Numbered from the stretch's first letter, positions 37,658 through 47,207 are shown. The stretch is 64,000 nt of DNA from Nocardia carnea NBRC 14403 (GCF_000308515.1 NZ_BAFV01000018.1:1-64000), one strand, 5' to 3'. Notes: generated from the sequence alone by a model not told the origin. Program-made: numbers and translations.

Positions 37658-38662
37658 ATGCCGAAGTACGGAATGCCCGGGGTCGCCGCCGGTCCGCGTA
37701 GTGCGCGGCGGGTCGGCGTACTGGTCGTCGCGGTGCTCACGGTGGTCACCCTCGCGGGTTACGGCTACCGGTCGCTCACCTCGGACGACGGGCTGCGGGT
37801 CGCGTTGCGCACCGAGCAGATCGGTGACGGTGTGGTCGCCGGAACGCTGGTGCGGGTGGACGGCGTGCAGGTCGGGGAGGTCACCGAGATCGTGCCGGGG
37901 GGTCGCGGCACCCAGCAGATCAGCCTGTCCCTCGACGAGAACCGGTTGCACGGGATCGACGACAGCATGACGGTGGATTACGCACCGGCCAACCTCTTCG
38001 GTATCAGCGAGATCGAACTGCGGCCCGGCGCCGGTGGCACGCCGCTGCAGTCCGGTGCGGTGGTGGACCTGACCGGCCGCCGTGCCGCCGATGTATACGA
38101 CGCCACCATGGGCGCGCTGCTGCGCAGTATGTCGCAGACCAGCGGCACCGTGTTCACCGCCGATATGGCACGGGTGATCTCCCAGGCCGCCGCGGATGTC
38201 AAGGCATTCACCCCGCTGGCCGAGGCACTGATCACGGCCGGGCGGGTGATCGCCGAACATCAGTCGATGCCGGCGAACGAGCTGGTGGGGCAGCTGGGTC
38301 CGGCATTCCAAGGTGGCGGGCAGTTCGCCGGCGCCACCATCGAGGTACTGGACCAGATCGTGGATATCGATGTACTGCGCACGAACCGGCCCGATTTCGA
38401 CGCCGGCGTGAAGGCGCTGACCGGCGATATTCTGCCCGCCCTGACCGGCACGATGAACAGCGCGAGCCAGCTGTCCGGATACACCGATATGCTCGCGCCC
38501 ACCCTGAACCTGCTGGCCCTGGCCGTGCCCGACCCGCAGCAGTCGGCCGCCGATCTGCGCACCCTGCTCACCCGGCTGGGGGTCGCGTTCGAGGAGGGAC
38601 CCGATGGGCCGGTGCTCGACCTCGAGGTCGAAGTGAACGGAGCCGGGGGAGGGCAACGATGA
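37658..38662 (+). CDS. mceA: Mce family protein A
   Basis: A protein of 334 aa. A signal-anchor helix lies at residues 18-38, followed by the MCE/MlaD beta domain (about 45-130, with GTLVRVDGVQVGEVTEI) and a helical domain to about 300 that forms the needle in Mce complexes. Six different Mce chains, A to F, assemble into one hexameric tube that carries lipid from the outer layer to YrbEAB. It overlaps mceB by 4 nt (ATGA). It has no mycobacterial RGD-type or cell-entry motif that I can see. Confidence 0.9.
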   Translation: MPKYGMPGVAAGPRSARRVGVLVVAVLTVVTLAGYGYRSLTSDDGLRVALRTEQIGDGVVAGTLVRVDGVQVGEVTEIVPGGRGTQQISLSLDENRLHGIDDSMTVDYAPANLFGISEIELRPGAGGTPLQSGAVVDLTGRRAADVYDATMGALLRSMSQTSGTVFTADMARVISQAAADVKAFTPLAEALITAGRVIAEHQSMPANELVGQLGPAFQGGGQFAGATIEVLDQIVDIDVLRTNRPDFDAGVKALTGDILPALTGTMNSASQLSGYTDMLAPTLNLLALAVPDPQQSAADLRTLLTRLGVAFEEGPDGPVLDLEVEVNGAGGGQR

Positions 38663-39663
38663 CCGCGCGGCGTGCCGCCTGGCGGCTGGCCCTGTTCGCC
38701 GGTGTGATGGCGCTGGTGCTGGCCCTGGTGATCGGGGCCATCAAACGGCCGGTGGACGGCGAAACCGGTACCCATCAGGCACTGTTCACCGATGCCAACG
38801 GGTTGAAAACCGGTGACGATGTGCGGATGTTCGGTGTGCAGGTCGGCAAGGTCGAGGCCGTCACCCTGGACGGCGACCGGGCGAAGGTCCGGCTCACCGT
38901 CACCACCGACACCCCCGTCTACGACAACAGCATCCTGGCCATCCGCTACCAGAATCTCACCGGCCAGCGCTATATCGATCTGCAGCAGCAGCCGAACCCG
39001 GGGGTCCGGCTCGCCGACGGTACGGATATCGGACCGCAGCAGACCATTCCGTCGTTCGATGTGACCAGCCTGTTCAACGGTCTGCAACCGGTCCTGGCGA
39101 CCCTGTCGCCCGAGGCGATCAACCAGTTCACCGAGAGCATGCTCGCGGTGATCGAGGGCGACGGCGCCGGAATCGGCCCGGCGCTCGACGCCATCGGCAC
39201 GCTCAGCGAATACGTCGAAGACCGCCAGCACCTCATCGGGACCCTGGTGCGCAATATGTCCGACCTCGCCGAACGGGTGGGCGGCCGGCTGTACCACCTG
39301 GTGCCGCTGCTGGCCCGGCTCACCGATATCTTCGAGGCGTTACAGCGCAACGTCGGTGGACTCGCGGATTTCGCGATGAGTGCCCCGTCGGTCCTGGAAC
39401 CGGTGGATCGCCTGCTGGCCGCGGTGGGACTGAGCCCGGAGATGGGCCCCGATATCGATGCGATGGTCCGCAACCTGTTCCCGGACCCGCAGCAGGCTCT
39501 CGACACGTTCGGCCGGATGCCCGGTTTGCTGGCCGCGGTGGATACCGCGTTCCCGCGGACCCCGTCCGGTTTCCGGCCGGACTGCAGTAAAGGCGAAGCC
39601 GAGGTGCCGGCCCCGGTGCGAGTCCTGATCGGCGGGCAGCAGGTGGCGATATGCAACGGATGA
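38659..39663 (+). CDS. mceB: Mce family protein B
   Basis: A protein of 334 aa. The anchor helix is at residues 7-28. The MCE domain covers about 35-115 (ANGLKTGDDVRMFGVQVGKVEAV, then ILAIRYQNLTGQRYIDL, the typical B-chain motif). The helical domain follows and the end is C-terminal with two Cys. It overlaps mceC as ATGA, consistent with fixed stoichiometry in the hexamer. Confidence 0.92.
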   Translation: MTARRAAWRLALFAGVMALVLALVIGAIKRPVDGETGTHQALFTDANGLKTGDDVRMFGVQVGKVEAVTLDGDRAKVRLTVTTDTPVYDNSILAIRYQNLTGQRYIDLQQQPNPGVRLADGTDIGPQQTIPSFDVTSLFNGLQPVLATLSPEAINQFTESMLAVIEGDGAGIGPALDAIGTLSEYVEDRQHLIGTLVRNMSDLAERVGGRLYHLVPLLARLTDIFEALQRNVGGLADFAMSAPSVLEPVDRLLAAVGLSPEMGPDIDAMVRNLFPDPQQALDTFGRMPGLLAAVDTAFPRTPSGFRPDCSKGEAEVPAPVRVLIGGQQVAICNG

Positions 39664-40721
39664 ACCTCTCCCGGCTGAAGCCGGTACTCGGCCGCTGGTT
39701 CGATCGGGACCGGCCGATCACCGACGAGCCGACGAACCTGCGTAGACAACTGCGGTTGGGTATCGCCGGACTCTGCGCGGTGGCAGTGCTGGGAGTGGCG
39801 GTCGGCGCGCTCTATGTGATCCCCCTGGGTAAGAAGACCTACACCGCCGAACTCAGCGAGGCGCAGTCGGTGAAGGCCGGTGACGATATCCGGCTGGCCG
39901 GGGTCCCGGTGGGGGAGGTGGAATCCCTCGAACTGGAACCGGATCGGGTGCTGATGCGGTTCACCGTGGACCGCGATGTTTTCGTCGGTGACCGGAGTTC
40001 GCTCGATATCCGCATGCTCACGCTGGTCGGCGGCCACTATGTCGCGCTCTTCCCGGCGGGGGACAAACCATTGGGTGACAACCCGATTCCCGCGGACCGT
40101 GTCCGCCTGCCCTACAGCCTGATGGAAACCTTCCAGGACGCCACGGCGCCGCTGCGGGAAACCGACGGTGACACCCTGCGCAACAACCTCGCCGCCCTCG
40201 ACACCTCCATCGAGGGAGCGCCGGAAACATTGCGCAGCGTGCTGGACACCGTCGGCAGCTATCTCGACGCCATCGAACGCCAGCGCACCCAGGTGTCGAA
40301 CGCCATCGCGACCGCCGACGAATACGTGACCATGTACGACGGCGCGAAAACCGATCTGGGCCGGTTGATGGACAACGTCAATCTGATGGAGACGGTGCTG
40401 CTGGATAAACGCGCCGAACTGCGCCAGGCGCTGGGCCTGCTCAGCTCGGTGGTGCAGCGGGTCACGGCGCTGGCCCCGAGCTGGGATCAGACACTGAAGC
40501 CGAAGGTGCAGCAGCTCGCCGATGCCCTGCCGCGGTTGCAGGAGTACGGCGACCAGCTGGAACCGATGATCGCCTCGGCGCAGAGCCTGAGCGCGAAACT
40601 GCGCGAACTGGTCGGTCCCGGGGGCGGAGTGCAGGTCGATCAGTCGGGGACCACGGTCACCGCGCCCGGCCTGGATCCCGGCGCCGTGGTCTGCGTCCCG
40701 CTTCCCGGGAAGGTGTGCTGA
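39660..40721 (+). CDS. mceC: Mce family protein C
   Basis: A protein of 353 aa. The anchor helix is near 33-53, the MCE domain near 60-145 (LSEAQSVKAGDDIRLAGVPVGEVESL, then MLTLVGGHYVALFPAG) and the helical needle domain to about 310. The end is Gly/Thr/Pro-rich. ATG 39660 is taken because of the ATGA overlap with mceB; an ATG at 39651 also exists. It shares the TGATG junction with mceD. Confidence 0.91.
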   Translation: MNLSRLKPVLGRWFDRDRPITDEPTNLRRQLRLGIAGLCAVAVLGVAVGALYVIPLGKKTYTAELSEAQSVKAGDDIRLAGVPVGEVESLELEPDRVLMRFTVDRDVFVGDRSSLDIRMLTLVGGHYVALFPAGDKPLGDNPIPADRVRLPYSLMETFQDATAPLRETDGDTLRNNLAALDTSIEGAPETLRSVLDTVGSYLDAIERQRTQVSNAIATADEYVTMYDGAKTDLGRLMDNVNLMETVLLDKRAELRQALGLLSSVVQRVTALAPSWDQTLKPKVQQLADALPRLQEYGDQLEPMIASAQSLSAKLRELVGPGGGVQVDQSGTTVTAPGLDPGAVVCVPLPGKVC

Positions 40722-41821
40722 TGCTGAAACGGGCGCTCGCCTCGCCGGCCCTGATGTCGATCGCGGGAGCGGTGGTACTGGTAGTGCTGGTGTCCGCCGG
40801 GTATGTGGTCGCGTTCGAACCGTTCAAACAGACCCGCGCCTACTGCGCGATCATGCCCGACAGTATCGGCCTCTACCAGGGCAATCAGGTGTCGATGCGG
40901 GGTATCACGGTCGGGTCGGTGACCCGGATCGCCCCGGCGGGCGCGAAGGTACGCGTCGATTTCGAGGTCGACGCCGACCATCCCGTGTACGCCGGTGCCG
41001 GTGCCACCACCGTGTCCGACACCGTGGTCGCCGACCGGGAACTGGCGGTGCTGCCGGGTGTGAACACCGCCGACGAACACGATCCGGGGCAGTGCCTCAC
41101 CAATACCTTGACGCCGAAGAGTCTCACCCAGACCGTGACCGCGCTGGCCGAGCTGTCCGAGCAGATCGGCGGTACCGAGAACCGGCCGAATGCGCTGGCG
41201 GGTGGCCTGGACGCACTGGATTCGGCCTCGGCCGGTACCGGCCCGCAGATCAACGACCTCATCAACCAGCTGGGCCGGGTGATGGAATCTCCGGACGCCG
41301 ATATCGCCCATCTGGCCGGTATTTTCGACGCCTACGCCTCGGTGTCGAACAAGGTCGCCGAACACTGGGGTGATCTGAAACTGATGCTCACCCGGTTGGG
41401 GCCGACGCTGGAGATGTCGCATGCCGAGCTGCTCACACCGGGGATCGAGCTGTTCGACGGGCTGGGCGAAATCCTGCCGATGCTCAACGATCTGTCGGTG
41501 ATCCTGGCGGACCCGCTGATGTCCACCCTGGACAATCTGGTGCCGCTGGTGAAACTGCTGCGCGCCAACGTGGGGTCGCTGAGCGAAATCGTCGCCACCA
41601 CACCGGTGCTGACCTCGGCGTTACGCACCGTCACCGATCCGGCGACCGGTGCACCCGGTCTCACCTACGCACCGCCGCGGGTTGCGATACCGCAGGAGCA
41701 CGCGGAGCAGGTCTGCGCCGCGGTGAACGCGCTCGCTCCGGGGCGCTGCGCCGGTGCCGCGAACGGCATGGTGGATCTGGATCTGGTGCGGCTGGTACTG
41801 GGATCGGCGGGTGCGCGATGA
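40721..41821 (+). CDS. mceD: Mce family protein D
   Basis: A protein of 366 aa. The anchor helix is near 12-32. The MCE domain follows (MPDSIGLYQGNQVSMRGITVGSVTRI, then TVSDTVVADRELAVLPG, typical D-chain features). The helical domain and a C-terminal part with Cys pairs (QVCAAVNALAPGRCAG) complete it. ATG 40721 at the TGATG junction is preferred over GTG 40715. It overlaps mceE by 4 nt. Confidence 0.91.
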   Translation: MLKRALASPALMSIAGAVVLVVLVSAGYVVAFEPFKQTRAYCAIMPDSIGLYQGNQVSMRGITVGSVTRIAPAGAKVRVDFEVDADHPVYAGAGATTVSDTVVADRELAVLPGVNTADEHDPGQCLTNTLTPKSLTQTVTALAELSEQIGGTENRPNALAGGLDALDSASAGTGPQINDLINQLGRVMESPDADIAHLAGIFDAYASVSNKVAEHWGDLKLMLTRLGPTLEMSHAELLTPGIELFDGLGEILPMLNDLSVILADPLMSTLDNLVPLVKLLRANVGSLSEIVATTPVLTSALRTVTDPATGAPGLTYAPPRVAIPQEHAEQVCAAVNALAPGRCAGAANGMVDLDLVRLVLGSAGAR

Positions 41822-42906
41822 CACGGCGAATTTCCTTCGATACCACGAGGCGGATCGCCTTCGACCGCACCCGGCTGCGGCGCGGGGTGGCGGCCTGCGG
41901 ACTCGCCGCGGCCCTGGCCGTTTCCGGATGCGCATTCGACCCCTCCGATATCCCTGTCCCCGGTGCCACTGTCACCGGGGGGAGTTATCCGCTGCGGATC
42001 GAATTCGCCAATGTATTGAACCTGCCCGCGCGCGCGAAGGTCATCGCCAACGGTGCGGAGATCGGCAATGTGGAAAATGTCGACGTCGTCCCCGGCGACG
42101 CGAACACCACCGGCTACGTCGTGGTGGATATCGAGGTCGACGACGAGGTCGAGCTACCGGCCACCACCATCGCGGAGCTGCGGCAGAACACGGTGCTCGG
42201 CGATATCCACGTCGCGCTGACCACCCCGCCCGACGGCTACGACACCCTGCTGCACCCCGGCGACACCATCCCCCGCGACCGCACGAAACCACCTGTCCAG
42301 CTCGAGGACACGATGGCGGCGATCGCCTTGTTCGTCAACAGCGGAGCGGTCGGGGATCTGCAGGACATCGTCAACCGGCTCAATTCGGTACTGCCACAGG
42401 ACCCGGCGAAAACCCAGCAGATCGCGCAGGTGCTGGCCACGGACGCGGTGGACCTGGCCGCACATCTGGATCAGGTGGACCTGCTGCTGCACGGTGTGGC
42501 CGAGAACGCTGAGGTCATGCACGGGATCCAGGACGAGCTGGACAATATTCTGCGTCCCGAATCGGTGCAGCAGATGAACGACGCCACGGCGTCCATCGCC
42601 GAGGTGACCGAGATCTTCGGCGGCCTGGGACCGGTGGGACAGTCGTTGAGCTGGCTCGCGCCGCTGGCACAGTCCGGGGGAGCGGCCGCGGCGGCGTTCG
42701 TCCCGCTGGCCACCGGGGGTCCGCTGGACCTGCGGCAACCCTCGAACCTGAACCTGCTGGTCGCGCTCCTGCGGGACAAGATCATCCCGTTCGTGGAGAA
42801 CGGCCCGAAGGTGGATATCAGTGCCGTCCACACACCGGGACTGTCCACCGACGACCAGGTGAACCGGATCATCGAAACACTGCGCATGATCGGAGCCGTG
42901 CGATGA
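41818..42906 (+). CDS. mceE: Mce family lipoprotein E
   Basis: A protein of 362 aa. A twin-basic region (RTRLRRG) and hydrophobic stretch end in the lipobox LAVSGC with Cys at residue 38. This makes it the lipidated chain, as in all Mce operons. The MCE domain is near 50-130 (NLPARAKVIANGAEIGNVENVDV), and helices follow to the end. It starts at ATGA overlapping mceD and ends at ATGA overlapping mceF. Confidence 0.92.
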   Translation: MTRRISFDTTRRIAFDRTRLRRGVAACGLAAALAVSGCAFDPSDIPVPGATVTGGSYPLRIEFANVLNLPARAKVIANGAEIGNVENVDVVPGDANTTGYVVVDIEVDDEVELPATTIAELRQNTVLGDIHVALTTPPDGYDTLLHPGDTIPRDRTKPPVQLEDTMAAIALFVNSGAVGDLQDIVNRLNSVLPQDPAKTQQIAQVLATDAVDLAAHLDQVDLLLHGVAENAEVMHGIQDELDNILRPESVQQMNDATASIAEVTEIFGGLGPVGQSLSWLAPLAQSGGAAAAAFVPLATGGPLDLRQPSNLNLLVALLRDKIIPFVENGPKVDISAVHTPGLSTDDQVNRIIETLRMIGAVR

Positions 42907-43859
42907 AACTGGGTCCACTGGCGTCGCTGGGCGGTATCGCGGCCATCACGGTGCTCGGCGCCGGCTATCTGACCTTCGGGGTGGTGCGCGCCGATCCGTT
43001 CCGCGAATACCTGAACGCCTCCCTGGTGCTCGAGGATTCCGGCGGTCTCGGTGTGGGCTCACCGGTCCTGCTCACCGGTATCGAAGTCGGCCGCGTGACC
43101 TCGGTCGACCGTATCGCCGACGGCGTGGAAGTCGGGTTCCGGGTGCAGGATTCGCACCGGCTACCCGCCGACAGTGTCGTCACCATCGAACATCTGTCCG
43201 CGCTCGGCGAACCCTATGTGCAGTTCGCGCCGAAAACCGGGGCCGGGCCTTATATATCCGACGGGCAGCGGCTGGAATCGGAAGATATCCACAGCCCGCT
43301 GTCCATCCCCGAGGCCGCCCGCATGGTGACCCGGACCATGAACCAGCTCGACCCCACCACTATGGATTCGCTGGTCCGCACCATGAGCGAGGCCCTGCAC
43401 GGCACCGACGCGGTACTCCCGGAACTCACCCGCGCCGCCGACCTGCTCGCCGCGGCCATCATGTCCCGCGAACCGCAGATCGCCGAACTGCTCGACAACT
43501 TCGAAACCGCCGCCGCCGACGCCGAATGGGCGGGACCCGCCACCTCTGCGGCCGCCACCGAATTCACCAGGTTCGCCGAAGTCCTCGACGATTTCGTGGA
43601 ATCGGTCGGCCGGGTCACCGGAGCCGAGGGGTCGCCGGAGAAGTACCTGGCGGACGGCGGGATCGTCCCGTTACTGGAGCGCCTGCGCACCGTCCTCGAC
43701 GAAATCGGCCCCGAACTCGCTGCCCTGCAACCCGGTTTGGCTCCGCTCACGGAGAGCCTGGGCAACACTGCGCCGCAGGTGAACATCAGCAGCTTGATCG
43801 AGCAGGCGCTGGCGAGTACCGACGAGGACTCCGTGCAGGTCCGGGTCGGGCTGAAGTAG
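42903..43859 (+). CDS. mceF: Mce family protein F
   Basis: A protein of 318 aa, the last gene of the operon. The anchor helix is near 5-25. The MCE domain near 35-115 contains LEDSGGLGVGSPVLLTGIEVGRVTSV and LSALGEPYVQFAPKTG, typical of F chains. The helical domain follows. It is shorter than many F chains, lacking the extended disordered tail. No mce-associated (mas) genes follow, and a small hairpin lies just past the stop. Confidence 0.91.
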   Translation: MKLGPLASLGGIAAITVLGAGYLTFGVVRADPFREYLNASLVLEDSGGLGVGSPVLLTGIEVGRVTSVDRIADGVEVGFRVQDSHRLPADSVVTIEHLSALGEPYVQFAPKTGAGPYISDGQRLESEDIHSPLSIPEAARMVTRTMNQLDPTTMDSLVRTMSEALHGTDAVLPELTRAADLLAAAIMSREPQIAELLDNFETAAADAEWAGPATSAAATEFTRFAEVLDDFVESVGRVTGAEGSPEKYLADGGIVPLLERLRTVLDEIGPELAALQPGLAPLTESLGNTAPQVNISSLIEQALASTDEDSVQVRVGLK

Positions 43860-43864
43860 TTTTC

Positions 43865-43883
43865 GCCGGCTCGACGCGCCGGC
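43865..43883 (+). terminator. Hairpin after mceF
   Basis: GCCGGC (43865-43870) and GCCGGC (43878-43883) pair around a 7-nt loop, 6 bp past the mceF stop. It is a candidate terminator for the mce operon, short but well placed. Confidence 0.4.
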
Positions 43884-43991
43884 ATCACCCGATGCGTAGT
43901 GACTACAGCGCCCGGTCTCGGCGCCGTGTCCCGTAACGGCAGGTTCGTTTCCGAGCCGTGCGACCCGCTCGCACGGTGGCTTCGCGGCGAA

Positions 43992-44801
43992 TCACCCCCG
44001 CTCCGGGGCATCCGGTTCCGGCCGATCGAGGATGGCCTGTGTCCGGCTGTCCAGATCTCCGAACGTGGAGAGCAGTTCCAGCGCACCGAGTTCCGGGGGT
44101 GGTTCGTCGGCCATCCGGCGTAACTCGGCCAATACCGTGTCGATATCGTCCTCCGGCACCGGCCGCCTACGCGGCGCGACCGGAGTATCGACAGGTTGCC
44201 AGGCAATGGCCTGCTGCCACCACGGATCGCGGATGGCCCACGCCCAGATCGTCTTGCGGACCAGCGGCGCGTTATCGGTGAAGAGCTGGAAGAACGCATC
44301 GAGATCGCGGTGTTCGAGTTCGAAGATCTCATCGGGCAGGCGGCGGGCCCGGATATGGCACATCGGGGCGCGGGTCACCTGCAGGGTGGGGTCGCGCGGG
44401 TCCGGAGGTGTTTCCAGGATCTCGTCGAGAATGCTCTCGGTGAGATAAGGGAGGGTGATATTGCCCGTGGTGACCTGGATCCGGGTGGCGCCGCGCGGGT
44501 TGTAGAGGCGCCGCGTCGCGACATCCAGGACGGCCAGGTCACGATCGGCGGTGAGTGCCAGCAGGGCGCGCAGGCAGTCGAACCGGTCGCGGACGGTGGC
44601 TTCCAGTAGAGCACCGCGGGCGTCGGGGCGGCGGTGGACCCGCAAACCGGTGCCGGAGCGGTGGATCAGGGTGCACACCACACCCACCGCCCGCTCCGGT
44701 GGACTGGGCTCGGGTGCTTCTACCAGGGACAGATACCGCTCGTATGCCTGCTCGGCCGAATCGAGCGCGGCCGCCGGCAGTACGGCGAATAGAGAACTCA
44801 C
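43992..44801 (-). CDS. Hypothetical protein
   Basis: A protein of 269 aa with steady coding character and high third-position GC. It is soluble and Arg/Asp/Pro-rich, with VCTLIHRSGTGLRVHRRPDA near residue 40 and RAPMCHIRARRLPDEIFELEHRD near 145. I do not recognise the family and see no catalytic motif or membrane segment. GTG 44801 is assumed, with GGCGGGTGAG overlapping the start and no clear ribosome binding site. It is convergent with the mce operon and 84 bp past the VIT gene, in the same direction. Confidence 0.65.
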   Translation of the reverse strand: MSSLFAVLPAAALDSAEQAYERYLSLVEAPEPSPPERAVGVVCTLIHRSGTGLRVHRRPDARGALLEATVRDRFDCLRALLALTADRDLAVLDVATRRLYNPRGATRIQVTTGNITLPYLTESILDEILETPPDPRDPTLQVTRAPMCHIRARRLPDEIFELEHRDLDAFFQLFTDNAPLVRKTIWAWAIRDPWWQQAIAWQPVDTPVAPRRRPVPEDDIDTVLAELRRMADEPPPELGALELLSTFGDLDSRTQAILDRPEPDAPERG

Positions 44802-44885
44802 CCGCCAAGTACATCAAAATATGCGAATTGTCGCTGGTTCACTTCAAATAAAACCCACACCGGGGCAACGGATCTCGCAATCGCA

Positions 44886-45599
44886 TCAGATACCGGCCAC
44901 ATCGGCCAGTTGTCCGATACCGTAGGTGACCGCCATGGCCAGCGCCCCGCCGAGTACCACGCGGGCCACCGCCCGCACCCGGTTGCTGCCGCCCAGCCAG
45001 GCGCTGACCGAACCCGTCAACGCCAGCGCGAGCAGCACCGCGACCATGGTGACCGGGATTCGCGCCGCGGTCGGCGGCAGCAGGATCGCCAGCAGCGGCA
45101 GCAGCGCACCCACGGTGAAGGCCACCGCCGACGAGAACGCCGCATGCCACGGATTGGTCAGCTCGTCGGGATTCAAACCGAGCTCGGCCTCGGCGTGGGC
45201 GGCGAACGCGTCGTAGGCGGTCAGTTCCTCGGCCACCTGCCGGGCGGTCTCGGCGGACAGGCCTTTCGAGTGATAGATCGCGGTGAGTTCGGCCAGTTCG
45301 TCCGCGGGATCCTCCTTCAGTTCCCGGCGCTCCTGGGCGAGCAGCGCCGCCTCCGCGTCACGCTGGGTGCTCACCGATACGTACTCGCCGACAGCCATGG
45401 AAATAGCGCCCGCGCTGATCCCCGCGATACCGGCTGTCAGAATCGTGCTGGTACTGGACGCGGCCGCCGCGACACCCACCACCAAACCCGCGGTGGAAAC
45501 GATCCCATCGTTGGCGCCCAGCACCCCGGCCCGCAGCCAGTTGAGCTTGGCCGCGAAACCTGTCTGCGGGAGATACCGGTCCTCCTCCGCTTCGGTCAT
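44886..45599 (-). CDS. VIT1/CCC1 family iron/manganese transporter
   Basis: A protein of 237 aa. The first helix begins LRAGVLGANDGIVSTAGLVVGVAAA near residue 23, and SAGAISMAVGEYVSVSTQRDAE is near 65-85. A cytosolic Glu-rich segment with the metal-binding motifs EERRELxxDP and ELTAxYxxKG follows near 90-115. The last three helices are near 155-230. VIT proteins move Fe2+ or Mn2+ out of the cytoplasm. ATG 45599 follows a GAAGG-poor region. No iron box was found nearby. Confidence 0.92.
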   Translation of the reverse strand: MTEAEEDRYLPQTGFAAKLNWLRAGVLGANDGIVSTAGLVVGVAAAASSTSTILTAGIAGISAGAISMAVGEYVSVSTQRDAEAALLAQERRELKEDPADELAELTAIYHSKGLSAETARQVAEELTAYDAFAAHAEAELGLNPDELTNPWHAAFSSAVAFTVGALLPLLAILLPPTAARIPVTMVAVLLALALTGSVSAWLGGSNRVRAVARVVLGGALAMAVTYGIGQLADVAGI

Positions 45600-45608
45600 A
45601 TCCGAAGG

Positions 45609-45917
45609 CTATGACAAAAGGGTCAGCTGAGGACACACTTCCCAGCGGGCGGACCGCCCTCGAGCTCCGATTGCTCGTTGACGTGGGATTACGTTCCTGG
45701 GCTGGCACAGCCGCTCCCGTGGGCGCCCGCTGTCGACCAGGATGTCGTCGACCTGGTGGCTCACTGCGAGGTCGCCGGGTTCTGACCACATGGCGGTGTG
45801 CTCGACGGAGAAGCGGCCGTCGGGCTGGATCCACAGGCACACATCCATATACGGGTCGAGGCCGTGAGCATCCAGGAGTCGGTACGCGGCCGCGACACCG
45901 TCACTGCTGGCACCCAT
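45609..45917 (-). CDS. Small hypothetical protein at the edge of an accessory island
   Basis: A frame of 102 aa: MGASSDGVAAAYRLLDAHGLDPYMDVCLWIQPDGRF and then a polar half that changes in style after about residue 60 (RPRERLCQPRNVIPRQ), as if the original end had been lost. It overlaps the next upstream frame by 17 nt. No family recognised. It could be a fragment. Confidence 0.4.
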   Translation of the reverse strand: MGASSDGVAAAYRLLDAHGLDPYMDVCLWIQPDGRFSVEHTAMWSEPGDLAVSHQVDDILVDSGRPRERLCQPRNVIPRQRAIGARGRSARWEVCPQLTLLS

Positions 45918-46212
45918 TCGCCTCCAGTATTCCCTGGTCCCACATGAGGTGGTCGGGGTCTGCGTCGATCAGCGCGGGCCAGTCGGTCGGGTGATCGGTG
46001 CGTGCCCAGTCCGGCCACGGTCCTTCCGGCGGTTTCAGCGGTACGCCGGCCAACGCCAGTGCCATCGGGCCCGGCATCTCCAGCAGCAGTTGCACCGGCA
46101 GCAGGAATTTCGCGCCGTGTCCGCACGGCGAACCGCCTTCGGCGCCACCGAACGCGGCGACCCGCAGGGGATCGGCCCACATCACCGTCTCGCGGGTGAA
46201 AATGACCGGCAT
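45901..46212 (-). CDS. Small hypothetical protein
   Basis: A frame of 103 aa with acidic and Trp/Pro-rich composition (PPEGPWPDWARTDHPTDWPALIDADPDHLMWDQG). ATG 46212 overlaps the small frame upstream. It resembles short proteins found near mobile elements in actinobacteria, but I cannot name a family. Three overlapping small frames in a row suggest one transcript or debris of one. Confidence 0.45.
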   Translation of the reverse strand: MPVIFTRETVMWADPLRVAAFGGAEGGSPCGHGAKFLLPVQLLLEMPGPMALALAGVPLKPPEGPWPDWARTDHPTDWPALIDADPDHLMWDQGILEANGCQQ

Positions 46213-46283
46213 TCGTCCCAGTCTGCCTGCGCGATCTCCAGCACCTCCGGGTCGGCGGTGCGCAGGTGTGTCTCCCAGTTCAT
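46182..46283 (-). CDS. Very small ORF upstream of 46212 frame
   Basis: A 33-codon frame starting at ATG 46283 with GGAAGG about 14 nt upstream. It encodes MNWETHLRTADPEVLEIAQ and more. It overlaps the next frame by 31 nt. Either a tiny protein or the start of a frameshifted longer gene. Confidence 0.3.
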   Translation of the reverse strand: MNWETHLRTADPEVLEIAQADWDECRSFSPARR

Positions 46284-46428
46284 CACTGGTCTTCCCTTCC
46301 TTCGGTTCTCACCGCCAGGTCGAGCGGTGAGGGGTTCTACGGGTGCGCTGCAGCAGCGCGTACTGCTCTGCGGCGGGTTCGAGATATCGCCATTCGATCC
46401 GGGTCACGGTGGATTCCGGGGTGCAGCC

Positions 46429-47196
46429 ATGACCGAACAGGCAGCCGATGCCGCGGTCGATCAGGCATGCCGGCTCCTGCGGTTGCCGACCGTTCGGGCT
46501 CAATTCAACGAAATCGCTGACGGCGTGTCCCGCGAGCAGATGACCTACCGGGCCTTCCTGGCCGAGTTGTTGCTGGCCGAATGCGACGACCGTGCCCGCC
46601 GCCGCTCCGAACGCCGCATCCGCGCCGCAGGATTTCCTCGCGACAAGTCGTTGCGGGCGTTCGACTTCGACGCGAACCCGAACATCGAGGAAGCCACCAT
46701 CAACACCCTCGCCCGGGGCGACTGGATCAAGAAAGGCGTGCCGCTCTGCCTGATCGGTGACTCCGGGACCGGCAAATCCCACCTGCTCATCGCGTTGGGC
46801 ACCGAAGCTGCGATGCAGAGGCATCGGGTCGAATACACCCTGGCCACCAAGTTGGTCAACGAGCTCGTCGAGGCCGCCGACGAGAAACAGTTGACCAAGA
46901 CGATCGCCCGCTACGGCCGCGTCGACCTGCTCTGCATCGACGAACTCGGCTACATGGAACTCGATCGCCGCGGCGCGGAGCTACTGTTCCAGGTCCTGAC
47001 CGAGCGAGAGGAGAAGAACTCGGTCGCGATCGCGTCCAACGAGTCGTTCTCCGGCTGGACGAAAACCTTCACCGACCCGAGGCTTTGCGCCGCGATCGTG
47101 GACCGCCTCACCTTCGGTGGTCACATTATCGAAACCGGCACCGACTCCTACCGTCTCGCCCGCACGGCCCAAGCCGTCGCCTCAGCCGCAAGGTGA
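46429..47196 (+). mobile_element. istB: IS21-type IstB ATP-binding protein, without IstA
   Basis: A protein of 255 aa. IstB is the AAA+ helper of IS21-family transposition. Walker A is GDSGTGKS (110-117), Walker B is DLLCIDELGY near 165, and sensor-type SNESFSGWTKTF is near 205. The start ATG 46429 was chosen to match the family; the longer frame upstream is not conserved. No istA-like DDE transposase is found upstream; instead small minus-strand frames lie there. The element is therefore incomplete. The stop codon itself is part of a TGACGTCAGAATTC motif that recurs at 49054 and 49122. Confidence 0.88.
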
Positions 47197-47207
47197 CGTC
47201 AGAATTC
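47194..47207. repeat. IS-end-like motif, copy 1
   Basis: TGACGTCAGAATTC beginning at the istB stop codon. It recurs with small changes at 49054 and 49122. Confidence 0.5.

Noticed and set aside
36746..38656. 636-codon minus-strand frame under yrbEB/mceA
   Set aside because: Antisense shadow of conserved mce genes, His/Gly/Asp-rich, with no family features.
45609..46283. Toxin-antitoxin reading of the three small frames
   Set aside because: Overlaps suggest one transcript, but no known toxin or antitoxin motif is visible and the first may be a broken gene.
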